Shown here piece after piece: positions 25,836-33,657 of a stretch of DNA of 56,729 nucleotides. The translations under genes and the position numbers were made by a program. The stretch comes from Clostridia bacterium (GTDB lineage: Bacteria; Bacillota; Clostridia; Christensenellales; UBA1242). Location of the stretch: NCBI GenBank assembly GCA_017398655.1, contig JAFQFI010000016.1, positions 1 to 56,729 on the forward strand, in the 5' to 3' direction. Within the stretch, counting starts at the first letter, position 1; every line of letters starts with the position of its first letter. The notes beneath the pieces are model-generated. The model saw only the letters and a program-made list of their open reading frames with translations, was not told where the DNA came from and did not search any database.

Positions 25836-26486
25836 TTATTTTTTGTTAATCACTTCATCATAAATGCCAGAAATATATGATAAGCAAATATCTTTGTTAT
25901 CTAAAAGTTGCCAAACTTCGTTTTGCGCTTTTGTTGTTTGGGGTAAGTTTAACCAATATTTTACATAACCATTTCTGCCAAACTTCTCGTTTACAAAATT
26001 ATAAACTCGTTCAATATGCTCTTGTTTGGTTGAGTTTTTTTCGTGTTTTAAACCATATTTTATTGGTCTTGAAAAAACAAGGTAAACACTATTGTTTCTA
26101 TCTGCATCGGCAACAATTTTTCCATAAATGTTTCGGGGTTCGTAGGTAAGATGAGAAGAGTGGTCTTCAACTGCTTGTGCAATTGTTTCGATTGTATCTT
26201 CATTAAAAAAAGTTTTTAATTTTTTATCTTTTCTAACATATTCGCCAGAACTTTTTGCGTGATTTTCTCTTCCAAAAATTAAACCAACATCATGATAAGC
26301 ACCAACCACAAATGCAATCTCTAAATTAATATTAAAACCCTGTTTTATAAGTTCTTTAGAATATTCTAAACAATTATTGGTTACAAATTTGTAGTGAGAT
26401 AAATTGTGTGCTTTATCAAATGCTTTGTATAAAGGTTTTATTTCTTTATTAATAAACAACTTTAAATCTTTTCGCATAAAACTCAT
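25836..26486 (-). CDS. HD-domain phosphohydrolase
   Basis: The HD motif is intact: His in HNLSHYKFV, AYHDVG, and the later Asp in VADADRNN. Proteins of this size (about 216 residues) are usually nucleotide or small phosphomonoester hydrolases. I placed the start at the ATG at 26486, with ATG 26477 also possible; the longer TTG at 26516 adds an unlikely hydrophobic leader. No good ribosome binding site is seen for any of them. It is monocistronic with its own terminator. Confidence 0.75.
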   Translation of the reverse strand: MSFMRKDLKLFINKEIKPLYKAFDKAHNLSHYKFVTNNCLEYSKELIKQGFNINLEIAFVVGAYHDVGLIFGRENHAKSSGEYVRKDKKLKTFFNEDTIETIAQAVEDHSSHLTYEPRNIYGKIVADADRNNSVYLVFSRPIKYGLKHEKNSTKQEHIERVYNFVNEKFGRNGYVKYWLNLPQTTKAQNEVWQLLDNKDICLSYISGIYDEVINKK

Positions 26487-26557
26487 ATAAAATAAATTTA
26501 TCACAATAAAAAACAATTGTTAAATAAAAATTGTACTGTTAAAGTTGATTATTTTGT

Positions 26558-26587
26558 TTGTTAAATTGTAAACAAATTTTGTATATT
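26558..26587 (+). promoter_or_regulatory. Promoter with a Rex-like operator upstream of the rubredoxin gene
   Basis: TTGTTAAATTGTAAACAA (26558-26575) matches the Rex palindrome TTGTTAA-N4-TTAACAA at all but one position. It overlaps a possible -35 (TTGTTA) with TATATT 18 bases further on. Rex represses genes until NADH rises, which suits an oxygen-defence reductase. Confidence 0.5.
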
Positions 26588-26607
26588 ATTTAAAAGGGGA
26601 TAAAAAA

Positions 26608-27204
26608 ATGAAAGCACTTTATAATATTCCATACGGACTATATGTTTTAACTGCAAAGGGAGAAAAGTTAAACGGTTGCGTTATAAACACATTACAACAA
26701 GTTACATCAAATCCAGAAAGAATTTCAATTACAGTAAATAAAGATAATTACACAACATCTTTAATTGAAAAATCAGGAGAATTTAATATTTCTATCTTAG
26801 ATATAAACACTAATTTTGAAACAATAAAAAACTTTGGTTTTTCAAGTGGAAGAGATGTTGATAAATTTGAAAAATTTAAAGATTTTAAATTATCAAAAAA
26901 TGGATTGCCATATATAACAAAAAATACAAACTCATATCTATCTGCAAAAGTTGTATCAAAAACTGATGTAGGTACACATATTACTTTTGTTGCAGATGTT
27001 ACAGAAGATGTTGTTTTGTCTGAGGTAGAATCTATTACATATTCATACTACTTAAAAAATGTAAAACCAAAACCAGAAGCAAAAAACAAAAACAAATATG
27101 TATGCACTGTTTGTGGATATGTTTATGAAGGCGAAACTTTGCCAAAAGATTTTATTTGCCCAATTTGTAAACACGGCGCAGAAGTTTTTGTGTTACAAAA
27201 ATAA
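26608..27204 (+). CDS. Flavin reductase-rubredoxin fusion (high-molecular-weight rubredoxin)
   Basis: The first 150 residues are a flavin reductase domain: IPYGLYVLTAKG, NGCVINTLQQVTS and the ITVNKDNYT segment bind FMN. Residues 160-198 are a rubredoxin with two CxxC pairs, YVCTVCGYVYEGE and FICPICKHG. In clostridia such Hrb proteins pass electrons from NAD(P)H to flavodiiron proteins or rubrerythrins for removal of oxygen and peroxide. The length of 198 residues is usual. AAAGGGG precedes the ATG. A Rex-like box overlies its promoter. Confidence 0.9.
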   Translation: MKALYNIPYGLYVLTAKGEKLNGCVINTLQQVTSNPERISITVNKDNYTTSLIEKSGEFNISILDINTNFETIKNFGFSSGRDVDKFEKFKDFKLSKNGLPYITKNTNSYLSAKVVSKTDVGTHITFVADVTEDVVLSEVESITYSYYLKNVKPKPEAKNKNKYVCTVCGYVYEGETLPKDFICPICKHGAEVFVLQK

Positions 27205-27239
27205 TTTAGATACTTTATGCTGAAAGAGAGAGAAGATAA

Positions 27240-27265
27240 TCTTAAGGTTTTAACGAAACTTAAGA
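27240..27265 (+). other. Stem-loop upstream of the zinc-ribbon gene
   Basis: TCTTAAGGTTT and AAACTTAAGA form a 10-bp stem with one bulged G and a 5-base loop. No T run follows, so it may act in mRNA stability or translation of the gene starting at 27292. Confidence 0.5.
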
Positions 27266-27291
27266 CGGATATAAAAGTAAAAGGATAAAAT

Positions 27292-28227
27292 ATGGAAAGG
27301 ATAGAATTGAATTGTACCAAATGTGGCGGAAAATTAAATAAAATTGAAAAACAAAAAGACACTTATATTTGTTTACATTGTGGAAATAAAGAAATTATAA
27401 AAGAAGAGACAACTTCAAATAATTATTATGTCAGCCAAAACATAACAAAAAATATATATGGAACTGAAAAACTATCTGAAGAAGATTATTATAAACTTAT
27501 CACCAATGCAGAAAAATTTATTAAAATTAAGGATTATAAAAAAGCGATAAGTTTGGCAGAGCAAGCAAAAAAGATTGACGAAGGCAATTATTTGGCTTGG
27601 TGGATTTCAACCAAAGCAAAACTTTTATATGATATAGAAAAAAAGGAAACAGATAAAAGGACTATTTATTTTTCAATAAAGAGCATTGAAGATGATTATA
27701 AAAAGGCATATTCTTTTGCTGAAGATAATGTTAAAAATGAAATTGAAGAAGAGTACAAAGATCTTTATAAAAGATTTAGTGTTTTATTTGAAAATGCAAC
27801 TACATATGTTGAAGCAAACTTTGAAGAAAAAGACATTAATAATAAAATTAAAGCCATGACAATTTCAGGATATATAGTTTTAGCAATTGCTGTTTTTTGT
27901 GGAATATTTATGCTTGCAAAACAAATTGACGACTTGCTCGCTGTTATGGTTATATTCTTTTTCGTTGGGATTATTTTATTATTTTCAACACGAACTACTA
28001 AGGATAGTAAAAAAATTATAGAGTTTATCAAAAAAAATGAAAAAGTAAGTTTTGATGAATTATTAAGTTTTTGTGAAAAATCTCTAAAATCATTTAATAG
28101 AGTTTCTATGATTGAGAAAAAAGTTCTTATTGAAGCTTTAAATAAGAGAATTTCTGATATGATTAGAGAAGGGTTTTTAACAGGTTACAAAATTGAAAAT
28201 TATTTTATTATAAAAGTAGAAAAATAA
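27292..28227 (+). CDS. Zinc-ribbon, TPR-like membrane-anchored protein
   Basis: The N-terminus has a zinc ribbon with CTKCGG (near residue 8) and CLHCGN (near 28). A helical TPR-like stretch (about 65-125) contains KDYKKAISLAEQAKK and NYLAWWISTKAK. Two membrane helices follow (about 192-235). The last 70 residues are soluble and basic. Proteins of this plan (zinc ribbon, repeats, membrane) are common in Clostridia without a known role. AAAGGATAAAAT leads to the ATG. The gene could share a transcript with the rubredoxin gene 87 bases upstream. Confidence 0.65.
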   Translation: MERIELNCTKCGGKLNKIEKQKDTYICLHCGNKEIIKEETTSNNYYVSQNITKNIYGTEKLSEEDYYKLITNAEKFIKIKDYKKAISLAEQAKKIDEGNYLAWWISTKAKLLYDIEKKETDKRTIYFSIKSIEDDYKKAYSFAEDNVKNEIEEEYKDLYKRFSVLFENATTYVEANFEEKDINNKIKAMTISGYIVLAIAVFCGIFMLAKQIDDLLAVMVIFFFVGIILLFSTRTTKDSKKIIEFIKKNEKVSFDELLSFCEKSLKSFNRVSMIEKKVLIEALNKRISDMIREGFLTGYKIENYFIIKVEK

Positions 28228-28248
28228 TTTAAAATAAATTAAATAAGA

Positions 28249-28285
28249 AAAGCAAATCATACAAACTTATGATTTGCTTTTTTTC
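28249..28285 (+). terminator. Terminator after the zinc-ribbon gene
   Basis: GCAAATCATA/TATGATTTGC with a 6-base loop is followed by a T run, immediately before the convergent tRNA-Ser. Confidence 0.86.
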
Positions 28286-28373
28286 TGGCGGAGAGGACAA
28301 GATTCGAACTTGCGGTGGGTTGCCCCACACGCGCTTTCCAAGCGCGCACTTTAGACCACTCGGACACCTCTCC
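28286..28373 (-). tRNA. tRNA-Ser (GGA)
   Basis: On the minus strand, acceptor GGAGAGG pairs with CCTCTCC, CCA is encoded, and a long variable arm (about 15 bases) is present as in tRNA-Ser. The anticodon loop TTGGAAA gives GGA. Confidence 0.95.
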
Positions 28374-28523
28374 ATACTATAAAAATTACTACACTTTTAT
28401 TTCTTTTAAACTTAAGTAGAATAAAGTGCAGATAGTAAAAAATAATTTACTAAGCGTTATTATAAACAATAAAAGAATTTTTGGCAACAATTAATTTGTT
28501 TGTCTGTTTATATTTATTAAAAG

Positions 28524-28590
28524 TTGTTATAACAAAAACTTATTATAAAAAATTTGATAAAAATTTTTGTAAGTGTTAATCTTTTATCAA
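28524..28590 (+). repeat. Perfect palindrome and inverted repeat upstream of a MazG-like gene
   Basis: TTGTTATAACAA (28524-28535) is a perfect 12-base palindrome. TTGATAAAA (28554-28562) and TTTTATCAA (28582-28590) form a 9-base inverted repeat with a 19-base spacer. They could be operator sites, but such symmetry arises easily in this AT-rich DNA. Confidence 0.35.
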
Positions 28591-28622
28591 TAAGTTTTTA
28601 TTTTAAAAAGGGAAGTAAAAAA

Positions 28623-28946
28623 ATGGAAGAATTAGGTTTTAATGATTATCAAGTTTTGGCAAGCAAAACAAGAAAAGAATTTGATGAAATTAAAGATATG
28701 CAAGCTGATGTTGGCTTGGGTTTGGCAGGAGAAGCAGGTGAAGTTGCAGATATTATAAAAAAACATTTAGCCGGAGCAAAGTTAATTGACTTTGAACATT
28801 TAAAAGAAGAGTTGGGTGATGTTTTATGGTACATTGCTGAAGCTTGCGATTGTTTTGGTTTTTCTATGCAAGAAGTTGCTCAAAAAAACATAGAAAAACT
28901 TAAAAAAAGACACCCAAATGGTTTTGGTGGTTATGGTATAAGATAA
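28623..28946 (+). CDS. MazG-like nucleotide pyrophosphohydrolase (third copy)
   Basis: The 107-residue protein has the MazG-like pattern: EAGEVADIIKKH gives EXXE and EELGDVLWYI gives EXXD, with the typical C-terminal KLKKRHPNGF. It is closer to the classical family of about 100 residues than the two copies near gyrB. The start at 28623 follows AAGGGAAG by 8 bases; the open frame runs further upstream but without start signals. It is followed after about 50 bases by a PaaI-like thioesterase and may share its transcript. Confidence 0.82.
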   Translation: MEELGFNDYQVLASKTRKEFDEIKDMQADVGLGLAGEAGEVADIIKKHLAGAKLIDFEHLKEELGDVLWYIAEACDCFGFSMQEVAQKNIEKLKKRHPNGFGGYGIR

Positions 28947-28998
28947 TCCCGAAATTTGGCTTATAAACAAAAAGCATAACAATCAAAGGAGAAATTAG

Positions 28999-29499
28999 AT
29001 GAAAGTAATTTCAAAACAAACAAATAGCAAAATGTGTCTTATTTGTGGATTAGAAAACAATTTAGGTCTCAAAGCAGATTTTTATAATATGGAAGATAAT
29101 TCTGTTGGGGTAATTTTTACTTTTAAAGATGTTCACCAAAGTTATCCGGGTAGGGTTCACGGTGGTATGATTTCTGCTTTATTAGATGAACTTGCTGGCA
29201 GGGTAATATGGGTGACAGATCCAGAACTTTTTGGAGTAACAGCAACTATGACTGTTAAGTTTAGAAAGCCAGTACCATATAATCAAAAATTGTTTGGTCA
29301 AGGTGAGATGGTAAAGAGAAGTGGCAGATTGTTTACAGCAAAAGCAAAAGTAATGGACGAAAATAAAAATACTCTTGCAGAACTTGAAGGAACATATATG
29401 ATTTTGCCAACAGAAAAAATTACTGGTGGGGAAGATTTTTCAAAGGAAGAAGATGTTAATTTTGTTGTACCAGATAATATAACAGAAATTGATTTGTAA
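28999..29499 (+). CDS. PaaI-family hotdog thioesterase
   Basis: The 166-residue protein has the hotdog signature: YPGRVHGGMISALLDELAGR near residues 51-70, with the conserved His-Gly-Gly and Asp. CLICGLENNLGL at the N-terminus is a common feature of this branch. It should hydrolyse an acyl-CoA; the chain is unknown. AAAGGAG precedes the ATG. Confidence 0.85.
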   Translation: MKVISKQTNSKMCLICGLENNLGLKADFYNMEDNSVGVIFTFKDVHQSYPGRVHGGMISALLDELAGRVIWVTDPELFGVTATMTVKFRKPVPYNQKLFGQGEMVKRSGRLFTAKAKVMDENKNTLAELEGTYMILPTEKITGGEDFSKEEDVNFVVPDNITEIDL

Positions 29500-29510
29500 A
29501 AAGTTATAAA

Positions 29511-29548
29511 AAAAAGAGCAGTTTTTTTAAATTGCTCTTTTTTATTTT
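29511..29548. terminator. Bidirectional terminator
   Basis: AAAAAGAGCA/TGCTCTTTTT between the convergent thioesterase and histidine phosphatase genes. Confidence 0.84.
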
Positions 29549-29551
29549 TTA

Positions 29552-30073
29552 TTATAAGTGAAATTTTATAACTGTGCCATTACTACATTGAAGCCATTGT
29601 ATTTGATTATCTTTTGGTATGCCGTTTAAGTAGGCATTAATTGCATATAGTGTAGAACTATGTGCACACAATAAAATGGTTGAGTTTTTTTCTGCTTTAC
29701 TTAAAATTTTTTCAAGTCCTATAAAACATCTATCAATAAAATCTTTACAAGTTTCAAATTTGTCATTTTCGTAAGCATAGTTTAAGTAATTATTGTTAAA
29801 GTCATCACCATATAAAAGGCGTTCTGCAGAGTTTAAAATTTGACGCTCGTTAAGTTCTTTTATAATAAACAAAGGTACATTAAATTTGTTGTTTATAATA
29901 TTTGCTGTTTGTAAAGTTCTTGTTCTTGGAGAACAAAAAATGGCTTTTATTTCTTCGTCTTTTATATATCTTAATGATTCTTTAATTTGTTTTGTTCCAC
30001 GCATTGTAAGTTTTCCGGTGTTTACATTTGTGTCGCCATGTCTTATAAAAATTAGCTTTATATTTTTTTTCAT
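29552..30073 (-). CDS. Histidine phosphatase (second paralog)
   Basis: FIRHGDTNVN near residue 9 and CSPRTRTLQTANI near 46 give the histidine phosphatase fold, with the second catalytic His in LLCAHSST. The predicted product has 173 residues. I use the ATG at 30073, preceded by TTGGAGA, rather than the in-frame TTG (30085), because that TTG is part of the binding site. It lies 21 bases after a YhhN-like membrane gene, so both are probably in one operon. Substrate unknown. Confidence 0.82.
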   Translation of the reverse strand: MKKNIKLIFIRHGDTNVNTGKLTMRGTKQIKESLRYIKDEEIKAIFCSPRTRTLQTANIINNKFNVPLFIIKELNERQILNSAERLLYGDDFNNNYLNYAYENDKFETCKDFIDRCFIGLEKILSKAEKNSTILLCAHSSTLYAINAYLNGIPKDNQIQWLQCSNGTVIKFHL

Positions 30074-30094
30074 TATATTCTCCAAAATTAATGT

Positions 30095-30832
30095 TTAAAT
30101 AAAATAGATAAAAGCAGCAATAATTATTTGGGCTGCATAATATAGCAAGTGATTTGCAAAAGTTAAAGGTTTGCTTTCTTGTTTTCCTCCAAAATATTGC
30201 ATTGAAAGAATAAGGTCGGAAGCCAAAAATAAAACAAAGCCAATTGCCAAAATAATAACAGGTGCTGTTAAACCAATAAATGATAGATAAACAGATAATG
30301 CAGTTGTTAACAATAAAATAAATGTGTAAAGGTTAACAATAGGAGTAAATTTTTCAAAATCAAATTTTAAAACCTTAACGGAAATTATCCATATAATAAA
30401 GGTTAGTATTAAACAACCTAAAGCAATTATTCCTAAGGTTAAAAGGCGAGAAGATGCAAATATATCAACTTGTTCTAAAGCAAGCAATAACAAGCCAAAT
30501 ATATTAAAAATATGTCCAATACTAAAAGCTGTCATACCACCTAAAAGGTATTGTTTTTTATGAAAAGGATATATAACTTTTAAATCAAGTAAAATATCAC
30601 CAATTAAACCACAAACAAGGCCTACTATTAAACAAGTTATTGTGTATCCACCATAATAACCAGTGCTATTTTTAGAAGTGCTTAAAAATAAAGCAAAAAT
30701 AACAAAGCAAAAAGAGGCAATTGTTTTGGTTAAAACGCCAACAACTCCACCTTTAGATAATCTAAAATGTAAAAATATACCTGTAGTTAATGCACATAAG
30801 CATAAACCAATTATGAGAATATATAAAGCCAT
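30095..30832 (-). CDS. YhhN/TMEM86-like membrane protein
   Basis: The protein has about 245 residues with eight hydrophobic helices. The acidic motif GLIGDILLDL (about residues 78-87) and LASDLILS near the C-terminus match the YhhN/TMEM86 family, whose animal members are lysoplasmalogenases. Plasmalogens occur in anaerobic Clostridia, which would fit. I place the start at the ATG at 30832 after GGGGGA; a longer open frame begins at 30892 but lacks such a site. The next gene, 21 bases on, is a histidine phosphatase. Confidence 0.72.
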   Translation of the reverse strand: MALYILIIGLCLCALTTGIFLHFRLSKGGVVGVLTKTIASFCFVIFALFLSTSKNSTGYYGGYTITCLIVGLVCGLIGDILLDLKVIYPFHKKQYLLGGMTAFSIGHIFNIFGLLLLALEQVDIFASSRLLTLGIIALGCLILTFIIWIISVKVLKFDFEKFTPIVNLYTFILLLTTALSVYLSFIGLTAPVIILAIGFVLFLASDLILSMQYFGGKQESKPLTFANHLLYYAAQIIIAAFIYFI

Positions 30833-31001
30833 TATATTTCCCCCTAAATTAATACTTAAATTAATTATATATTTAAAAAATTTTTTTAGCAAATAAACAC
30901 AACTACTTTTTATTTTGGCAAATAATTACTTTTAACAAATACAAAATTGCTAAAATGTAACAGATAAAAGGCAAATAATCATTTTATAAATAAAAAAATT
31001 C

Positions 31002-31030
31002 TTTACATATTACAACTTTTTTTTTAAAAT
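31002..31030 (+). promoter_or_regulatory. Sigma-A promoter of ddh
   Basis: TTTACA (31002-31007) and TAAAAT (31025-31030) have an exact 17-base spacer. Confidence 0.82.
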
Positions 31031-31052
31031 AAACAATAGGAGATGATTTATA

Positions 31053-32030
31053 ATGAAAAAAATAAATGTAGGCATAGTAGGTTATGGTAATTTAGGTAAA
31101 GGCGTTGAAAGCGCAATTAATCACAGTGAATATTTTAATCTTGTAAAAATATTTTCTAATCGTACAGGATTAACAAGTCCATTTAATAGCAGTTTTGAAG
31201 AAACTAAAAACCTTGAAAAATATTCTGGCAAAATTGACATTTTATTTTTGTGTGGTGGCAGTTATAGTGATATTGAAAAAATTGGACCAAGAGCAATAAA
31301 ATTATTTAACACAGTAGATAGTTTTGATACTCACGCAAAACTTGAAAAATACATAAACTCACTTGATAAAATGGCAAAAAATGCACAAAAAGTTGCAGTT
31401 AGTGCAGCTGGTTGGGACCCGGGTTTAATGAGTATGATGAGAATTATTTTCAATAGTGTTTCTCCAGTTCATACACCAGCAAATGCTTTTTGGGGTATGG
31501 GCGTAAGCCAAGGTCATAGTGACGCAATAAGAAGAGTTAATGGTGTTAAAAATGCTATTCAATATACAGTTCCAAACCAAAAAATTGTAAAGAGATGCGA
31601 AACAGAATTTGATTATGTTCCACAAGGTACAGAAAAACACAGCCGTCTTTGCTATGTTGTTTTAGAAGAAGATGCAGATAAAGAAGCAGTTAAAAACGAA
31701 ATTATTAATATGCCAAATTACTTCTTGGGTTATAACACAACAGTTAAATTTGTAAACGAAGAAAAATTAAAAAAGATGCAAGAAAAAATGTTCCATAAAG
31801 GTCTTGTTGTTAAAAACTTTAAGTGTAGTGACAAACACGCAACACAACTCAAATTTACTTTAGATGTAGAAAGCAATCCTTTCTTTACAGCAGAAGTTAT
31901 GGTTACTCTTGCTTGTGCTGTATACAAACTTAATAAAGAAAAGAAATTTGGTGCATATTCAGTTTTTGATATTCCACTTTCATATTTTTCTATGCAAGAT
32001 AGAAACACCTTAGTAAAAACACTTTTATAA
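31053..32030 (+). CDS. ddh: meso-Diaminopimelate dehydrogenase
   Basis: This NADPH-dependent enzyme makes meso-diaminopimelate in a single step for lysine and peptidoglycan. VGIVGYGNLGKGVESA binds the cofactor and GWDPGLMSMMR, with GVSQGHSDAIRR, forms the substrate site. The length of 325 residues is normal. TAGGAGATG precedes the ATG. Its presence suggests the dehydrogenase variant of the lysine pathway and DAP-type peptidoglycan. Confidence 0.95.
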   Translation: MKKINVGIVGYGNLGKGVESAINHSEYFNLVKIFSNRTGLTSPFNSSFEETKNLEKYSGKIDILFLCGGSYSDIEKIGPRAIKLFNTVDSFDTHAKLEKYINSLDKMAKNAQKVAVSAAGWDPGLMSMMRIIFNSVSPVHTPANAFWGMGVSQGHSDAIRRVNGVKNAIQYTVPNQKIVKRCETEFDYVPQGTEKHSRLCYVVLEEDADKEAVKNEIINMPNYFLGYNTTVKFVNEEKLKKMQEKMFHKGLVVKNFKCSDKHATQLKFTLDVESNPFFTAEVMVTLACAVYKLNKEKKFGAYSVFDIPLSYFSMQDRNTLVKTLL

Positions 32031-32047
32031 AAAATCTAAAAAAACAA

Positions 32048-32086
32048 AACAAGAAAGGTTGAAAATAAACTTTTCTTGTTTTTTTG
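32048..32086 (+). terminator. Terminator after ddh
   Basis: AACAAGAAAGGTT/AACTTTTCTTGTT, 13 bp with one G-U pair, followed by T. Confidence 0.86.
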
Positions 32087-32179
32087 TGTTTTTTAAACCA
32101 AAAATAGCCAAATAACAGGCGTTTTTCATTTTAAAAAAATAAAAGTATGTGTTATTATTGATTAAGGGTACTTTTATTT

Positions 32180-33631
32180 ATGAATAAAAAATATGACTTA
32201 ATTATTGTTGGTATGGGACCAAGTGGTGTTTTTTGTGCATACGAGTTAATTCAAAAAAATAAACACAAAAACATTTTACTTATAGAGCAAGGCAGAAGTA
32301 TTGAAAAGCGTGGTTGTCCAATTGAAAAAACCGGCAAGTGTATGAAGTGTAAGCCATTTTGTAGCATCACTTGTGGTTTTTCTGGTGCAGGTGCTTTTTC
32401 TGACGGAAAAGTTAACTCATACCATATGGCAACTGGCGTAGCAGATAATTTATATATGGGTGGTAATGATGGTCCTTCTTTTAGGGCTGCTTTAAGCATA
32501 GAAGAAATTAAAAATTTATTTGCTTATACAGATGATATCTACCTTAAATTTGGTGGTAGCAAAGAACTAACTGGTTTAAACTATGCAAAAGAAATTAAAC
32601 AAATGCAAGATAAAGCACAAAAAGAAAATCTTGATTTAATTTACTTTCCAATTAGACACTTAGGCACAGAAAAAGCTCATTTGTTATATGGAAAATTACA
32701 AAAATATCTTGAAGACCATGGCGTAGAAATGATTTTTGACACAATTGTAAGCGATTTGATTATTGAAAACAACGAAGTTAAAGGTGTTAAAACAATTTCT
32801 TCATACACAAAAGATAACGAACAAACTTATTATGCAGACAATGTTTGTTTGGCTGTTGGCAGAAAGGGTGCTGATTGGCTTTCAAATATGTGCAGAAAAT
32901 ATAACATTGAAAATCGTTCTGGTGCAGTTGATATTGGTGTTAGATATGAACTTCCAGACGAAGTTATGAAAGATGTAAATAAATATTTCTATGAAGCAAA
33001 ATTTATTGGTCGTCCTTCACCTTTCTGTGATAAGGTTAGGGCTTTCTGTCAAAACCCAAGTGGCTTTGTTGCAACAGAAGTTTATGATAATGCTTTAACA
33101 TTGGTTAACGGCCATAGTTATAAAGATAAAAAAAGCACAAACACAAACTTAGCAATTCTTGTTTCTCACAAATTTACACACCCATTTGATAAACCAATAC
33201 AATATGGTATAAATGTTGCAGAAAACTTAAACCAATTAGGCGAAGGCAATATTGTTGTTCAAAGATTGGGCGATATTTATAGGGGAAAAAGAACTTGGCA
33301 ACACGAACTTGAAAATAATAAAGTAGAGCCAACTTTAAAATCTGCTGTTGCAGGTGATATTACATACGCTTTGGGCTACAGAACAATGACAAACATTTTA
33401 CAATTTATCAGAAGCGTAGATAAGGTTGTTGAAGGTTTTGCTAACCCAGAAAACTTATTGTATGGACCAGAAATAAAATTCTACAGCAACGAAATTTTGC
33501 TTGATAAAGAATTTCAAACAAGTGTTAAAAACTTGTATGCTATAGGCGATGGACCGGGACAAACAACTGGTCTTATTATGTCAAGTGCTGCAGGCGTACA
33601 ACTTGCAAGATTTTTAGATAAAAAGTTTTAA
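32180..33631 (+). CDS. NAD(P)/FAD-dependent oxidoreductase
   Basis: The 483-residue flavoprotein has the dinucleotide-binding VGMGPSGVFCAYEL at the N-terminus and a C-terminal AIGDGPGQTTGLIMSSAAG, which closes the FAD site. A cysteine cluster near residues 46-64 (CPIEKTGKCMKCKPFCSITC) may bind a metal or be redox active. It matches the uncharacterised FAD-dependent dehydrogenases often found in anaerobes; the substrate is unknown. It precedes pgi by 26 bases and probably shares its transcript. Confidence 0.82.
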   Translation: MNKKYDLIIVGMGPSGVFCAYELIQKNKHKNILLIEQGRSIEKRGCPIEKTGKCMKCKPFCSITCGFSGAGAFSDGKVNSYHMATGVADNLYMGGNDGPSFRAALSIEEIKNLFAYTDDIYLKFGGSKELTGLNYAKEIKQMQDKAQKENLDLIYFPIRHLGTEKAHLLYGKLQKYLEDHGVEMIFDTIVSDLIIENNEVKGVKTISSYTKDNEQTYYADNVCLAVGRKGADWLSNMCRKYNIENRSGAVDIGVRYELPDEVMKDVNKYFYEAKFIGRPSPFCDKVRAFCQNPSGFVATEVYDNALTLVNGHSYKDKKSTNTNLAILVSHKFTHPFDKPIQYGINVAENLNQLGEGNIVVQRLGDIYRGKRTWQHELENNKVEPTLKSAVAGDITYALGYRTMTNILQFIRSVDKVVEGFANPENLLYGPEIKFYSNEILLDKEFQTSVKNLYAIGDGPGQTTGLIMSSAAGVQLARFLDKKF

Positions 33632-33657
33632 TAAAAAAAACAAAAGGTAAACAAAAA

